Source of the DNA: Clostridioides sp. ES-S-0010-02
Lineage (GTDB): Bacteria; Bacillota; Clostridia; Peptostreptococcales; Peptostreptococcaceae
Assembly (NCBI GenBank): GCA_020641055.1
Contig: CP067345.1
Location: 3,837,317-3,901,316 of the forward strand
Direction: 5' to 3'
DNA length: 64,000 nt
How positions within the stretch are numbered: position 1 is the first letter of the stretch; each line of letters opens with the position of its first letter. Under the pieces are notes generated by a model. That model was not told the origin of the DNA, ran no database searches, and saw nothing but the letters and a program-made list of their open reading frames with translations. Positions 27,101-35,770 of the stretch are shown here, one piece after another. The position numbers and the translations under genes are program-made.

Positions 27101-28903
27101 ATGTATGCTCCATTTTTTATTCGATTCTTGCTTAGCACAATAACCTTATCTTTTTTAATTATTATAATTTTGCTTGCTAAAAAAATATTAAAAAAACATA
27201 TTTCTGCAATGTATCAATACAATATCGGGTTTATGATACTTATAATGTTAATAATCCCATTTATTCCGCTTAAATATATTAATCATTTAAATATATTTAG
27301 CTATATATCTAGTTTTACTCAGATTGAAAATAATACAGCAAATACTTCTATTGTAAAAAACTCTTCAGACAGTATAATTAATAATTCAAATGCATTAAAA
27401 GATTTTTCAGTATCTTTGAGTCAATCTAATTTCGATAATTTAAATATTTTATTGCTAACATTATGGATAATTGGAATTACAACCATGATAATTATTACAG
27501 TTCATTGTAATTTTAAAATAGGAAATATAAAAAAATCAGTACAAATTTTAGAAGATGAAGAGATACTTTCACTTTTTAAGCACTGTAAAGAAAATATAGG
27601 TTTAGATAAGAATTTTATACTATGTAAATCATCTATTATAAATACACCTATTACATTTGGATACTTTAGGCCACATATTATATTACCAAGCGAATCTATA
27701 TCTAAATTATCTTTAAAAGACATAAGATATATTTTACTTCATGAATTACAACACTCTAAAAACAAAGATATTTTAGTAAATTATCTAATGTGTTTTTTCC
27801 AAATATTATATTGGTTTAATCCTCTTATCTGGTATGCACTTAAAGAAATGAGATTAGACCGTGAGATTGCATGTGATATTTCAGTTTTAAAAAGACTTGA
27901 TGAGAATAGCTACATAGAATATGGACATACCATAATAAATTTTATAGACAATCTATCAAAGCCATCTAATCTCACACTTACTTCAGATATTGGTGGTTCA
28001 AAAAAGCAAATAAAAAGACGTATATTAAAGATAACAGATTTCCAAATTGAGTCAAAAGCTTTAAAACTTAAAAGTATTTTAATTTTTACAATAATAGCTT
28101 TAATTGTATTTGGAAGTAGCCCTACACTATCCATTATGGCAGATGTCAATGAAAAATATAATATTACAAGTAATCAAACTTTATATGAAGATTTAAGTCA
28201 GTATTTCAAGGGTTTTGATGGAAGTTTTGTAATGTATGATTTAGAGTCAAATCAGTATCATATTTATAATGAAGAAAAAAGTAAAACGAGAATTTCACCA
28301 GACTCCACTTATAAAATTTATAGTGCTTTGTTGGGATTAGAAAATGGTGTGATAACAAGAGATAATTCATACATTCATTGGGATGGGAAGTATTCTACTA
28401 ATGATTCTTGGAACAAAGACCATGACTTATTTTCTGCTATGGAAAACTCCGTTAACTGGTATTTTCAAGATTTAGACAAAAAAAATGGTATGAAGAAAGT
28501 ACAAACTTATCTAAAAAAAATTAACTATGGAAATTGTGATGTTTCATCTGGGATATCAAACTATTGGTTAGAATCTTCTTTGAAAATCTCACCTATTGAA
28601 CAGGTAAATTTACTTAAAGATTTTTATACAAATAAATTTGAATTTAAAGATGACAATATAAAAACTGTAAAAGATTCATTATTGATATCTAAAGAAGCTG
28701 GAGTATCGCTTTATGGAAAAACTGGTACTGCTAATATAAATGGAAAAGATGTAAATGGTTGGTTTATAGGCTATGTAGAAAAAAATGGAAATACTTATTT
28801 ATTTGCAACAAACATTCAAAGTAAAGATTATTCTAATGGTATCACAGCATCCAAAATAACATTGTCTATTTTAAATGATAAAAAAATATATAAGACAAAT
28901 TAA
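27101..28903 (+). CDS. blaR1: BlaR1-family beta-lactam sensor and metalloprotease
   Basis: Membrane signal transducer of 600 residues. The N-terminal half has about four TM segments and an M56 zinc protease domain with HELQH at residues 214-218 and the downstream DREIACD. A last TM near 325-345 leads to an extracellular penicillin-binding sensor with S402-T-Y-K405, YGNCD and K540-T-G. The sensor is closest to class D beta-lactamases, including the one at 44.1 kb: both share YGNCD and WLESSLKISP. Acylation of S402 by a beta-lactam should activate the protease and relieve BlaI repression. Confidence 0.93.
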   Translation: MYAPFFIRFLLSTITLSFLIIIILLAKKILKKHISAMYQYNIGFMILIMLIIPFIPLKYINHLNIFSYISSFTQIENNTANTSIVKNSSDSIINNSNALKDFSVSLSQSNFDNLNILLLTLWIIGITTMIIITVHCNFKIGNIKKSVQILEDEEILSLFKHCKENIGLDKNFILCKSSIINTPITFGYFRPHIILPSESISKLSLKDIRYILLHELQHSKNKDILVNYLMCFFQILYWFNPLIWYALKEMRLDREIACDISVLKRLDENSYIEYGHTIINFIDNLSKPSNLTLTSDIGGSKKQIKRRILKITDFQIESKALKLKSILIFTIIALIVFGSSPTLSIMADVNEKYNITSNQTLYEDLSQYFKGFDGSFVMYDLESNQYHIYNEEKSKTRISPDSTYKIYSALLGLENGVITRDNSYIHWDGKYSTNDSWNKDHDLFSAMENSVNWYFQDLDKKNGMKKVQTYLKKINYGNCDVSSGISNYWLESSLKISPIEQVNLLKDFYTNKFEFKDDNIKTVKDSLLISKEAGVSLYGKTGTANINGKDVNGWFIGYVEKNGNTYLFATNIQSKDYSNGITASKITLSILNDKKIYKTN

Positions 28904-28919
28904 TGCAAATATACTTTTA

Positions 28920-28953
28920 AAATTACAATAAAAAAATTTGATGGTTGTAATTT
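28920..28953 (+). terminator. Terminator after blaR1
   Basis: AAATTACAA pairs with TTGTAATTT across a 16-nt A/T-rich loop, followed by GTTT. The T-run is weak. Confidence 0.5.
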
Positions 28954-29044
28954 GTTTACACATATCTATATAAATACTCTAAATATGGGATTTTATTTAT
29001 AAATAGTTTAAATATTTATGTAAGTTTTTATTTATTTACATAAA

Positions 29045-29239
29045 ACCTAATACTTTTTCTTTAAGATTTAAAAACTTCATACAATATTCAAATTAATTCT
29101 CTATAAAATTCATATACAAGGTTTATTATATAAACATAGAAGATAGTAAAACTAGCTTAAAAACATAATATAATACCCTATACAAATAGTGGCAACTCTC
29201 CCTCACATCCTCAATTGTTGCCACTATTTTATTTTTTGA
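29045..29239 (-). repeat. Inverted-repeat element, copy B (mate at 4029-4215)
   Basis: Reverse complement of copy A. The 11-bp inverted repeat is at 29186-29196 and 29217-29227, with the same 20-nt spacer sequence in opposite orientation. The near-identical core runs to about 29113 and diverged similarity to about 29045. On the other side, similarity reaches the terminator and the region up to the stop codon of the PBP2a-like gene. Relative to its own neighbouring gene it points the same way as copy A does. Confidence 0.85.
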
Positions 29240-29240
29240 A

Positions 29241-29280
29241 CTAATAAAAAACTTCACTATATAGTGAAGTCTCTTATTAG
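29241..29280 (-). terminator. Terminator of the PBP2a-like gene
   Basis: A long stem: ACTTCACTAT pairs with ATAGTGAAGT and outer arms CTAATAA with TTATTAG; T-run on the minus strand. Confidence 0.8.
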
Positions 29281-29331
29281 TTTGACTTTTATCTAAAAAT
29301 AAGCCAAAAATATAATCTCTAATACATCATA

Positions 29332-31410
29332 TTAATCTTCAAATACTGATTTTATAATAGGTATAACATAATGGCTTCCTCCACGATGTTTCACATCTTC
29401 GACCATAGCTAATGCTAAATACTGTTTGTCACTATTTTCATCAACTGTAAAAGCATTAAACCATCCAAGCTCTGTTCCAGTAGTATCATCTTTTGATGCT
29501 TTAATTTCTGCTGTACCAGTTTTTCCAGCAATAGTAACTCCTTCAGTTTTAGCACTATGGCCTGTTCCATTTGGATTTTCAATAACTTGAATTAAATCAT
29601 CACGAATAATTTTCACAGACTCTTTAGAAAACACATCTTTTTTCCAGAATTCAGCCTGTGGATTTTCTTTAAATTCAAGATAAGGCCTTATCATACTTCC
29701 ATCATTGACAAAAGTTGAATATATTGATGCCATATGTACTGGATTTACAAGTACTTTACCTTGACCATACCCACTATCTGCTAATTGTATTTCTGTATCA
29801 AATTTATTGTCAGTACCAAATTTTGAAGAAGCTAATCCAAATTCAAATGGTATACTTTCTTCAAATCCCAGTTTTAACAATTCTTTTGATAATACATTTT
29901 CACCTATTTTTAATGCTGCTTTGGCAAAGTAAATATTATCAGAGTAAATCAATGCATTTTTCATATTTACAGTATTTCCATAATCCTTTAATGTAGTTAC
30001 CTTATAACTTCCCCAACTAGAATCTTTTTGCCAACTAAGACCACTATGTCCAAAATTTTCATTAGGATTAATCTTTCCTGTTGTTATACCAATACCAGCA
30101 GTAACTGGTTTAAAAGAAGACCCAGGGCATAGTCTGGCTTTAAATCTATTATACATTGGTTTATTTTCATTTTCATTGAGTTCCTTCCATCTATCCCCTG
30201 ACATACCTAGTATAAATTCATTTGGATTGTATGATGGACTACTTACAAGAGATAAAATCTCTCCTGTTTTAGGATTCATAACTACTGCGCAACCTTTATC
30301 ATTTTTCAACTGGTCATATAATTTACTCTGTATCTTCGAATCAATGGTCAGTTTGACATCTTCCCCATCTTGCTTTGGAACAATTGCTAAAGTTTCTTTT
30401 TTATCTCCATATCTATCAGCTATGATAATCTCACATCCATCAATACCACGTATTCTGTCTTCCAATAAACTTTCTAAACCAATTTTACCTATTATGCTAT
30501 TAACATTGTAGTTCTTTCCCTTTTTTTCTTTTAATATTTCTGCATTCACATTTTGAACATACCCAGTTAAATGACCAGCTTTTTCACCTAGTGGATATGC
30601 TCTTACCTCTGTATTAGATATTTTAACTCCTGAAATGCTAAGTAATGATTCTTGTAATGATTTATCTTTTTCTTTTACAGATCCATCTGGATTTTCTTCT
30701 ATTTTTTCAATAGTTTTTATAGGTACCATTGAATTTTCTTTTACCCAAGATGCATCTAATTTTTTTTGGATTTTCTCAACTGGTATATCTAGTAAATCAG
30801 ATAGTTTTTTTAGGTCTTCTACATTATTACTCATCTTTCCAGGCACTAATCCTATAACAGATGCAAGACCTTGACCAGCAAGTACTTCACCATTTCTATC
30901 TAAAATATTTCCTCTTTTAGCTTTAAGTGTTGATACTAGAACCTTATTATCATTTTCAAGTTCTGGAAATATAACTTTTGACTGCCATCTTATTTTATAG
31001 TTTTTTTGCTTGTCTTTAGTCAACAATACTTCATTTGAAAATGAGATTTCTCCTGCTAAAGTGTTTATTTTAGAATCATAATTTATTTTTGTACCTTCAT
31101 CTTCATCTTTTTTAATGCCCTTAATATCAATACTTATATTGTGTGCACTAATTCCTTCGTATATTTTTTTATTTCTAGAGATAAAATCTTCTTTTTTGTT
31201 TTCTAGTTTACTTTTCTCATCTAATAGATTGTACATTTTTTCATATTGTCTTTCATTTGCGAAAGACATATACTGTTTTAATACTTCATCTGGTTTGATT
31301 TTATTAAATCCATTCAATACAAAATTAATTGTAAGACCAATAATAACTGTAACTAAACAGATTAAAGCTCCAAGGATTAGTAATTTCTTTGTTTTTATCT
31401 TTTTTTTCAT
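29332..31410 (-). CDS. PBP2a/PBP5fm-like class B transpeptidase (low-affinity type)
   Basis: Cross-links peptidoglycan outside the membrane. One N-terminal TM (about residues 9-31), a MecA_N-type NTF2-like domain (about 38-150), a PBP dimer domain with RGNILDRNGEVLA, and a transpeptidase domain with S431-S-F-K434, SDN and K630-T-G. The MecA_N domain places it in subclass B1 with PBP2a and enterococcal PBP5, whose members react slowly with beta-lactams; low affinity here is inferred. AAGGGGG stands before ATG 31410; the upstream ATG 31482 reads through the operator and is rejected. It is convergent with blaI-blaR1 and has two BlaI-type operators. Confidence 0.9.
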   Translation of the reverse strand: MKKKIKTKKLLILGALICLVTVIIGLTINFVLNGFNKIKPDEVLKQYMSFANERQYEKMYNLLDEKSKLENKKEDFISRNKKIYEGISAHNISIDIKGIKKDEDEGTKINYDSKINTLAGEISFSNEVLLTKDKQKNYKIRWQSKVIFPELENDNKVLVSTLKAKRGNILDRNGEVLAGQGLASVIGLVPGKMSNNVEDLKKLSDLLDIPVEKIQKKLDASWVKENSMVPIKTIEKIEENPDGSVKEKDKSLQESLLSISGVKISNTEVRAYPLGEKAGHLTGYVQNVNAEILKEKKGKNYNVNSIIGKIGLESLLEDRIRGIDGCEIIIADRYGDKKETLAIVPKQDGEDVKLTIDSKIQSKLYDQLKNDKGCAVVMNPKTGEILSLVSSPSYNPNEFILGMSGDRWKELNENENKPMYNRFKARLCPGSSFKPVTAGIGITTGKINPNENFGHSGLSWQKDSSWGSYKVTTLKDYGNTVNMKNALIYSDNIYFAKAALKIGENVLSKELLKLGFEESIPFEFGLASSKFGTDNKFDTEIQLADSGYGQGKVLVNPVHMASIYSTFVNDGSMIRPYLEFKENPQAEFWKKDVFSKESVKIIRDDLIQVIENPNGTGHSAKTEGVTIAGKTGTAEIKASKDDTTGTELGWFNAFTVDENSDKQYLALAMVEDVKHRGGSHYVIPIIKSVFED

Positions 31411-31435
31411 ACAAACCCCCTTATTCTTCAATATA

Positions 31436-31447
31436 TTACATATGTAA
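31436..31447 (-). promoter_or_regulatory. BlaI-type operator 2 in the PBP2a-like leader
   Basis: TTACATATGTAA, a perfect palindrome, lies 26 nt before the ATG, within the transcribed leader. Confidence 0.75.
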
Positions 31448-31567
31448 GCTTTAAATTTAAAATAAGCCCATAAATATATCAATTATATACTTTTTTATTG
31501 GTCTATTGTTTTTAAATATACTCATAAAAAATATGTATCTTAAATATTATAATTGATAGTAATTTAT

Positions 31568-31596
31568 ATATTACATATGTAAGTTTTAAAAGTCAA
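31568..31596 (-). promoter_or_regulatory. PBP2a-like gene promoter with BlaI-type operator 1
   Basis: Minus-strand TTGACT (31596-31591) and TAATAT (31573-31568) are 17 bp apart. The spacer contains TTACATATGTAA (31571-31582), which overlaps the -10. The same -35, spacer start (TTTTAAAACTTAC) and -10 occur in the blaX promoter. Confidence 0.88.
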
Positions 31597-31689
31597 TATT
31601 ATTATTACTATCTTTAATAAATTTCTTTCTTAATTTAAAATAAATTAAGTTATCTTACACCTAACTGTTTTATACTATATAAATTTAAA

Positions 31690-31739
31690 TTGACAAAGCG
31701 ACATAAGTGTCTTATAATCAAAAGCGACACGCATGTCGC
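31690..31739 (+). promoter_or_regulatory. Promoter and twin operators of the tetR-cat operon
   Basis: TTGACA (31690-31695) and TATAAT (31713-31718) are 17 bp apart. GCGACATAAGTGTC fills the spacer (31698-31711) and a perfect palindrome GCGACAcgcaTGTCGC follows at 31724-31739, so a TetR dimer at either site would block initiation. Confidence 0.8.
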
Positions 31740-31754
31740 AAAGGAGGAAAATCT

Positions 31755-32333
31755 ATGGCAACAAAGGGAATACAAACTAAACAATTTATTATTGATACTT
31801 CAATAAGGTTATTTTCTGAAAAAGGCTACAGTAATGTAACTATGAAAGATGTTTGTGAAGCATGTAATTTAAGTCGTGGTGGTCTATACAGACATTTTAA
31901 TTCAACAAAAGAAATTTTTATTGATATGCTAAATTCTCATAAAGACAATGCTAAAAATTTATTAGATGAAAGTATCAAAGAAAATATATCAGCTAGGCAA
32001 ATGTTAGAGTATTTTCTTAATCAACAAAAGTCAGAAATACAAAGTGAATATTCTGGACTAGATTTTGCAATCCATGAATTTGCTTTTGTAGAAAAAGACC
32101 AGCGTGATTATATGAACAAAAGATATAACTCAGCTATTACAATACTTTCGAAGTTAATAGATTATGGACAATCTAAAAATGAATTTAAAAAATGTAATTC
32201 TACAATACTTGCAACACACATAATGTTCTTGTTTGATAGTATGAAGACATCCGCACCTGTTTTAATACTTACAGATAACGATATTGATAATCAAATAAAT
32301 CTTATAAAGGATATGGTGATTTTATATGAATAA
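31755..32333 (+). CDS. TetR-family regulator of the adjacent acetyltransferase
   Basis: A 192-residue regulator. The N-terminal helix-turn-helix is complete (SEKGYSNVTMKDVCEACNL, then SRGGLYRHFNSTKEIF); the C-terminal ligand domain is not assignable. AAAGGAGG stands 7 nt before ATG 31755, so the longer frame from 31707, which runs through the operator, is rejected. It overlaps the acetyltransferase gene by 8 nt. Autoregulation is likely from the twin GCGACA operators in its promoter. Confidence 0.88.
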   Translation: MATKGIQTKQFIIDTSIRLFSEKGYSNVTMKDVCEACNLSRGGLYRHFNSTKEIFIDMLNSHKDNAKNLLDESIKENISARQMLEYFLNQQKSEIQSEYSGLDFAIHEFAFVEKDQRDYMNKRYNSAITILSKLIDYGQSKNEFKKCNSTILATHIMFLFDSMKTSAPVLILTDNDIDNQINLIKDMVILYE

Positions 32334-32985
32334 ACAACAATTCCATAAAATTGACTTACAAAACTGGGAACGATATACACATTTTTATTATTTTTCAAAG
32401 ATGACAAATGTAGGATTTGATTTAACTATAGAAATAGATATTACTCATTTACTTGATGAAACGAAAAAGAAAAATATCAAATTTTATCCAGCATATCTAT
32501 ATATAGTAACAACTTGTTTAAATCGATATAAAGAACTAAAGATTGCATATGATGAAAATGAACTAGGATATTGGGATACTTTAACTCCATTCTATGCAAT
32601 TTTTCATGATGATAATAAAACTTTTTCATCAATATGGACAGAATACAATAAAGATTTTTCAATATTCTATAAGAGTTACTTAAATGATGTTGAACAATAT
32701 GGAAAAAATTATGGTTTTTTAGCAAAACCTAATCCTCCAAAAAATTGCTATACTGTTTCATGTCTTCCATTGATTAGTTTTAAAAGCTTTACTGTACATA
32801 ATCATGGTCTTGAAAATTATTATTTCCCTACAGTTGAATCAGGTAAGTATCATCAAAAAGATGAAAAAATACTTCTCCCTCTTTCTATAACAGTACATCA
32901 TGCAGCTACTGATGGATACCATGTAAGTTGTTTTATTGATGATATACAAAAAATGTGCTTTAATACTGATACATGGCTATTCTAA
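32326..32985 (+). CDS. Chloramphenicol acetyltransferase, type A family
   Basis: Acetylates chloramphenicol-like alcohols with acetyl-CoA as a trimer. The catalytic motif VHHAATDGYH has H192 and D196 in the positions of the classical HHAVCDGFH; the N-terminal WERYTHFYYF and FYPAYLYIVTTC are also family-typical. 219 residues is standard. It is translationally coupled to the upstream TetR gene and lacks the leader-peptide attenuator usual for inducible cat genes. Whether the substrate is chloramphenicol or another small molecule is not certain. Confidence 0.85.
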   Translation: MNKQQFHKIDLQNWERYTHFYYFSKMTNVGFDLTIEIDITHLLDETKKKNIKFYPAYLYIVTTCLNRYKELKIAYDENELGYWDTLTPFYAIFHDDNKTFSSIWTEYNKDFSIFYKSYLNDVEQYGKNYGFLAKPNPPKNCYTVSCLPLISFKSFTVHNHGLENYYFPTVESGKYHQKDEKILLPLSITVHHAATDGYHVSCFIDDIQKMCFNTDTWLF

Positions 32986-33033
32986 AAAACATCTGTATTA
33001 TAACCATGTATTATAATATTTATAATCTAGGAT

Positions 33034-33079
33034 AAACAATCACATTGCACTGATAGGATAATGTGATTGTTTACTTATT
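33034..33079. terminator. Terminator between cat and the ABC-2 operon
   Basis: AAACAATCACATT pairs with AATGTGATTGTTT; T-rich on the right and A-rich on the left, so it can serve both convergent operons. Confidence 0.8.
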
Positions 33080-33114
33080 TTAATTATAACTATTTATTTT
33101 TTCTTTAATTTTAT

Positions 33115-34167
33115 TTAGTTCTCAATTTTATTTAAATATTTTACTCTTTTAGTGCATCCCACAGTTAACAAAATTAAAGCTACTATTATTGCTGTTAAAA
33201 TATAAATATAGTTCATATTAGAAAACCATCCTTTCCCATCTTCCATGTAAGTGGAAATACTTATAAAGCATCGTATAGGACTTATGATACTCATATTTTG
33301 CAACATAGTAGGCATTTTATCAATTGGAATAAATGAACCACCAGCAAGTGATAATATAAGAGATATACCAGTAGCAAATAAATTTGCATACATCTCTTTA
33401 TTAAACAAGGAAGATACAAATGTTCCAAAAGAAGTTGCCAAAGCCGATATCCATACACCCATTAAAAGTAAATTTATATAACTGATACTAATATCAATAT
33501 TAAATAATTTAATAATAGTTATAGAAACTAGATATTGAAAATATGTGATTGCAAAGTTATATAGCATATTCCCTAACACATATCCTCTTATATTTTGTGG
33601 TGAATATAATATTCTTGTAAATGTACCCGAATTCTTATCTTTAATAATCATTGATGCTGTAATAGTAGATGTTATCATTAAAAATAATACAATAAAAGCA
33701 ATTATTCTTTGCAAAACCCCTAATGTATTTTCTTGTAGTTTACTTATATTTATAGGTGTTGAATCTTCTTTATATGATTCTATTAAATACTCTAATATAT
33801 TATTTGTACTTTTATCTTTTATAGAATAAAGTTCGAAATTACCCTTATTAAAATATATAACAGCAGAATATTTTCCAGTTATAATATCAGTTTTAACTGT
33901 TTTAAAATCTGCAGTTTCAACATCAATTCCTTGAGTACTTTTTAATGCCTTAACCATATCTGTATAAATATTCTTTTCAGATTCATTTAAAACTTGCTCA
34001 TTTTTATACTCACTTAAAATACCAATATTAAAAGATGGTTTACTTATGTAGTTTGCCATTACTCCAAGTATTACTATAATTATTGGAAATAAGAGTGTTA
34101 CTAAAAATCCTGATTTTTTATTTATATTTCTTTTAAAATTATTATTAAAAATACCTATTAAGTTCAC
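33115..34167 (-). CDS. ABC-2 type transporter permease (long subunit)
   Basis: A 350-residue membrane protein: TM1 near residue 25, a large extracellular domain (about 45-155) and five C-terminal TM segments with SGTFTRILYSPQNIRGYVLG, the ABC-2 permease coupling region. It ends the minus-strand operon ATPase-permease-permease and shares one base with the stop of the preceding permease. Together they probably export a drug, lipid or peptide; PadR regulation two genes upstream suits multidrug export. Confidence 0.88.
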   Translation of the reverse strand: MNLIGIFNNNFKRNINKKSGFLVTLLFPIIIVILGVMANYISKPSFNIGILSEYKNEQVLNESEKNIYTDMVKALKSTQGIDVETADFKTVKTDIITGKYSAVIYFNKGNFELYSIKDKSTNNILEYLIESYKEDSTPINISKLQENTLGVLQRIIAFIVLFLMITSTITASMIIKDKNSGTFTRILYSPQNIRGYVLGNMLYNFAITYFQYLVSITIIKLFNIDISISYINLLLMGVWISALATSFGTFVSSLFNKEMYANLFATGISLILSLAGGSFIPIDKMPTMLQNMSIISPIRCFISISTYMEDGKGWFSNMNYIYILTAIIVALILLTVGCTKRVKYLNKIEN

Positions 34168-34907
34168 TATATAAATGCCTCCTTTTTAAAAAATTTAACT
34201 GTAAGTACTGTAATTAAAATACTTATCATTACAAATATAGATGATATATAAAAAATAGGTTGAAAATTATTATCATAAATACAAGTAACTATACTCCTAT
34301 TGACCCAAGTCAATGGTGATATATTAATTACTAATGAAACAATTGGGTTTAATGAACTAACTGGAAAAAATACTCCTCCTAAGAAACCAAAAATCACTAT
34401 TGGTATATTAATGATATTACGTAGTATATCTAAGTTTTTGCATGCAAGACCTAAAAATAAACCTATAGCTGATACTACAGTTGATTCACACACTAAAAGA
34501 AAAATAATAACTAAAAAATTTCCACCAAAACTTATCTGAAAAACACTTTTTATTATCATTAAAGTTATTACATTGCACAGTGAAAGTATAATTGTACAAG
34601 AAAAAAGTTTTGAAAGTACTAGTGCTGTTATAGAAATAGGAGAAATCATATAACGATATGATGTACTAGAAATTTTCTCATCTTGTGACGCATATGAAAC
34701 ACTAATAATTCCCATAAGTACACAAAATGGTATTGTGACAATAGTATAATAGTTATATGATGTAAATTCTGTTCCATAAGATTTTGATGTTAAATATCCT
34801 AATAACATTATGGTTATTAATGGAAAAACAATATTATAAAATAAAATAAAAAAATCTTTACTTCTTCTCTTTATTCCTAATCTAAACAATGGTAAAAAAT
34901 ATCTCAT
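34167..34907 (-). CDS. ABC-2 type transporter permease (short subunit)
   Basis: A 246-residue protein with six predicted TM segments and no large external domain, the other half of a heteromeric ABC-2 channel. EKISSTSYRYMISPISITALVLSK is the region expected to contact the ATPase (quoted as a landmark around residues 77-99). It starts 3 nt after the ATPase stop. Confidence 0.87.
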   Translation of the reverse strand: MRYFLPLFRLGIKRRSKDFFILFYNIVFPLITIMLLGYLTSKSYGTEFTSYNYYTIVTIPFCVLMGIISVSYASQDEKISSTSYRYMISPISITALVLSKLFSCTIILSLCNVITLMIIKSVFQISFGGNFLVIIFLLVCESTVVSAIGLFLGLACKNLDILRNIINIPIVIFGFLGGVFFPVSSLNPIVSLVINISPLTWVNRSIVTCIYDNNFQPIFYISSIFVMISILITVLTVKFFKKEAFI

Positions 34908-34910
34908 ATA

Positions 34911-35669
34911 TTATTCCTCCAAATCTCTCAAATTTGTACCTGTAAGATATAAAAAAATATCCTCCAAGGTCTTGAAACCAAGTTTTAAATACTTATCTTT
35001 ATATACGCTCTTATCTAAGTCTTCTAAAATTACTCCTTTGTCAATTAAAACAATCCTATTACATAAAGCTTCTATTTCCTCCATATAGTGACTAGTGTAA
35101 ATAATTGTTGTACCATTCTTATTAATCGTTTTAATTGCTTCCATAATTTTATTTCTCGATTGAGGGTCAATTCCAACTGTTGGCTCATCCATAATGAGAA
35201 TTTTAGGACTATGTGCGATTGCACAAGCTATATTTAATCTGCGTTTCATTCCTCCAGAAAATTTTGATGGAAGTTCTTTGTGTCTACCCCAAAGTCCAAC
35301 AAACTCTAAGGCTTCTTTAGTTCGAGATTTGAGTTCGTTTCCTCTAAAACCATACAATGAACAAAAGAATTTAACATTATCATATGCACTTAAATCTTCA
35401 TATATTGCCAGCTCTTGTGGCACAACACCAATAGCACTTTTAAAAACATTTTGCTGATTTTTGATACTTTTACCTTTATAATATATATCTCCACTATCTG
35501 GAGATACAATTGTAGTAAACATATTAATAGAGGTGCTTTTTCCTGCTCCATTTGGCCCAATAAAACCTAAAATGTCCCCTTCTAGTATTTTAAAACTCTC
35601 CCTTGATACAACTTCCTTATTTTTATATCTTTTAGATAACTTTTCAATCTCTAATAGTACATTTTCCAT
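34911..35669 (-). CDS. ABC transporter ATPase (ABC-2 exporter, CcmA/DrrA type)
   Basis: Powers the two downstream permeases. Walker A GPNGAGKST, Q-loop VVPQELAIYEDL, signature FSGGMKRRLNIACAI, Walker B ILIMDEPTVGIDP and an H-loop in YTSHYMEE are intact. The 252-residue length is slightly short for drug exporters, which often have an extra C-terminal segment. It is the first gene of the operon; an operator-like dyad lies between it and the padR gene. Confidence 0.92.
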   Translation of the reverse strand: MENVLLEIEKLSKRYKNKEVVSRESFKILEGDILGFIGPNGAGKSTSINMFTTIVSPDSGDIYYKGKSIKNQQNVFKSAIGVVPQELAIYEDLSAYDNVKFFCSLYGFRGNELKSRTKEALEFVGLWGRHKELPSKFSGGMKRRLNIACAIAHSPKILIMDEPTVGIDPQSRNKIMEAIKTINKNGTTIIYTSHYMEEIEALCNRIVLIDKGVILEDLDKSVYKDKYLKLGFKTLEDIFLYLTGTNLRDLEE

Positions 35670-35700
35670 TTATAAAACCTCCTAATATTTTAACCAATAT

Positions 35701-35725
35701 TATATATCCAATGTTGTATATATTG
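35701..35725 (-). promoter_or_regulatory. Candidate PadR operator before the ABC-2 operon
   Basis: ATATCCAATGTTGTATAT is a near-palindrome about 35 nt before the ATPase start. A related sequence with CAACGTTG and TATATA lies before padR at 36524-36556. Confidence 0.5.
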
Positions 35726-35734
35726 TTTTTTTAA

Positions 35735-35757
35735 AACACGAGTCTTTGACCCGTGTT
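35735..35757 (-). terminator. Terminator after padR
   Basis: AACACGgGTC pairs with GACtCGTGTT on the minus strand, followed by TTTTAAAAAA. Confidence 0.6.
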
Positions 35758-35770
35758 ATTATGAATAAAC

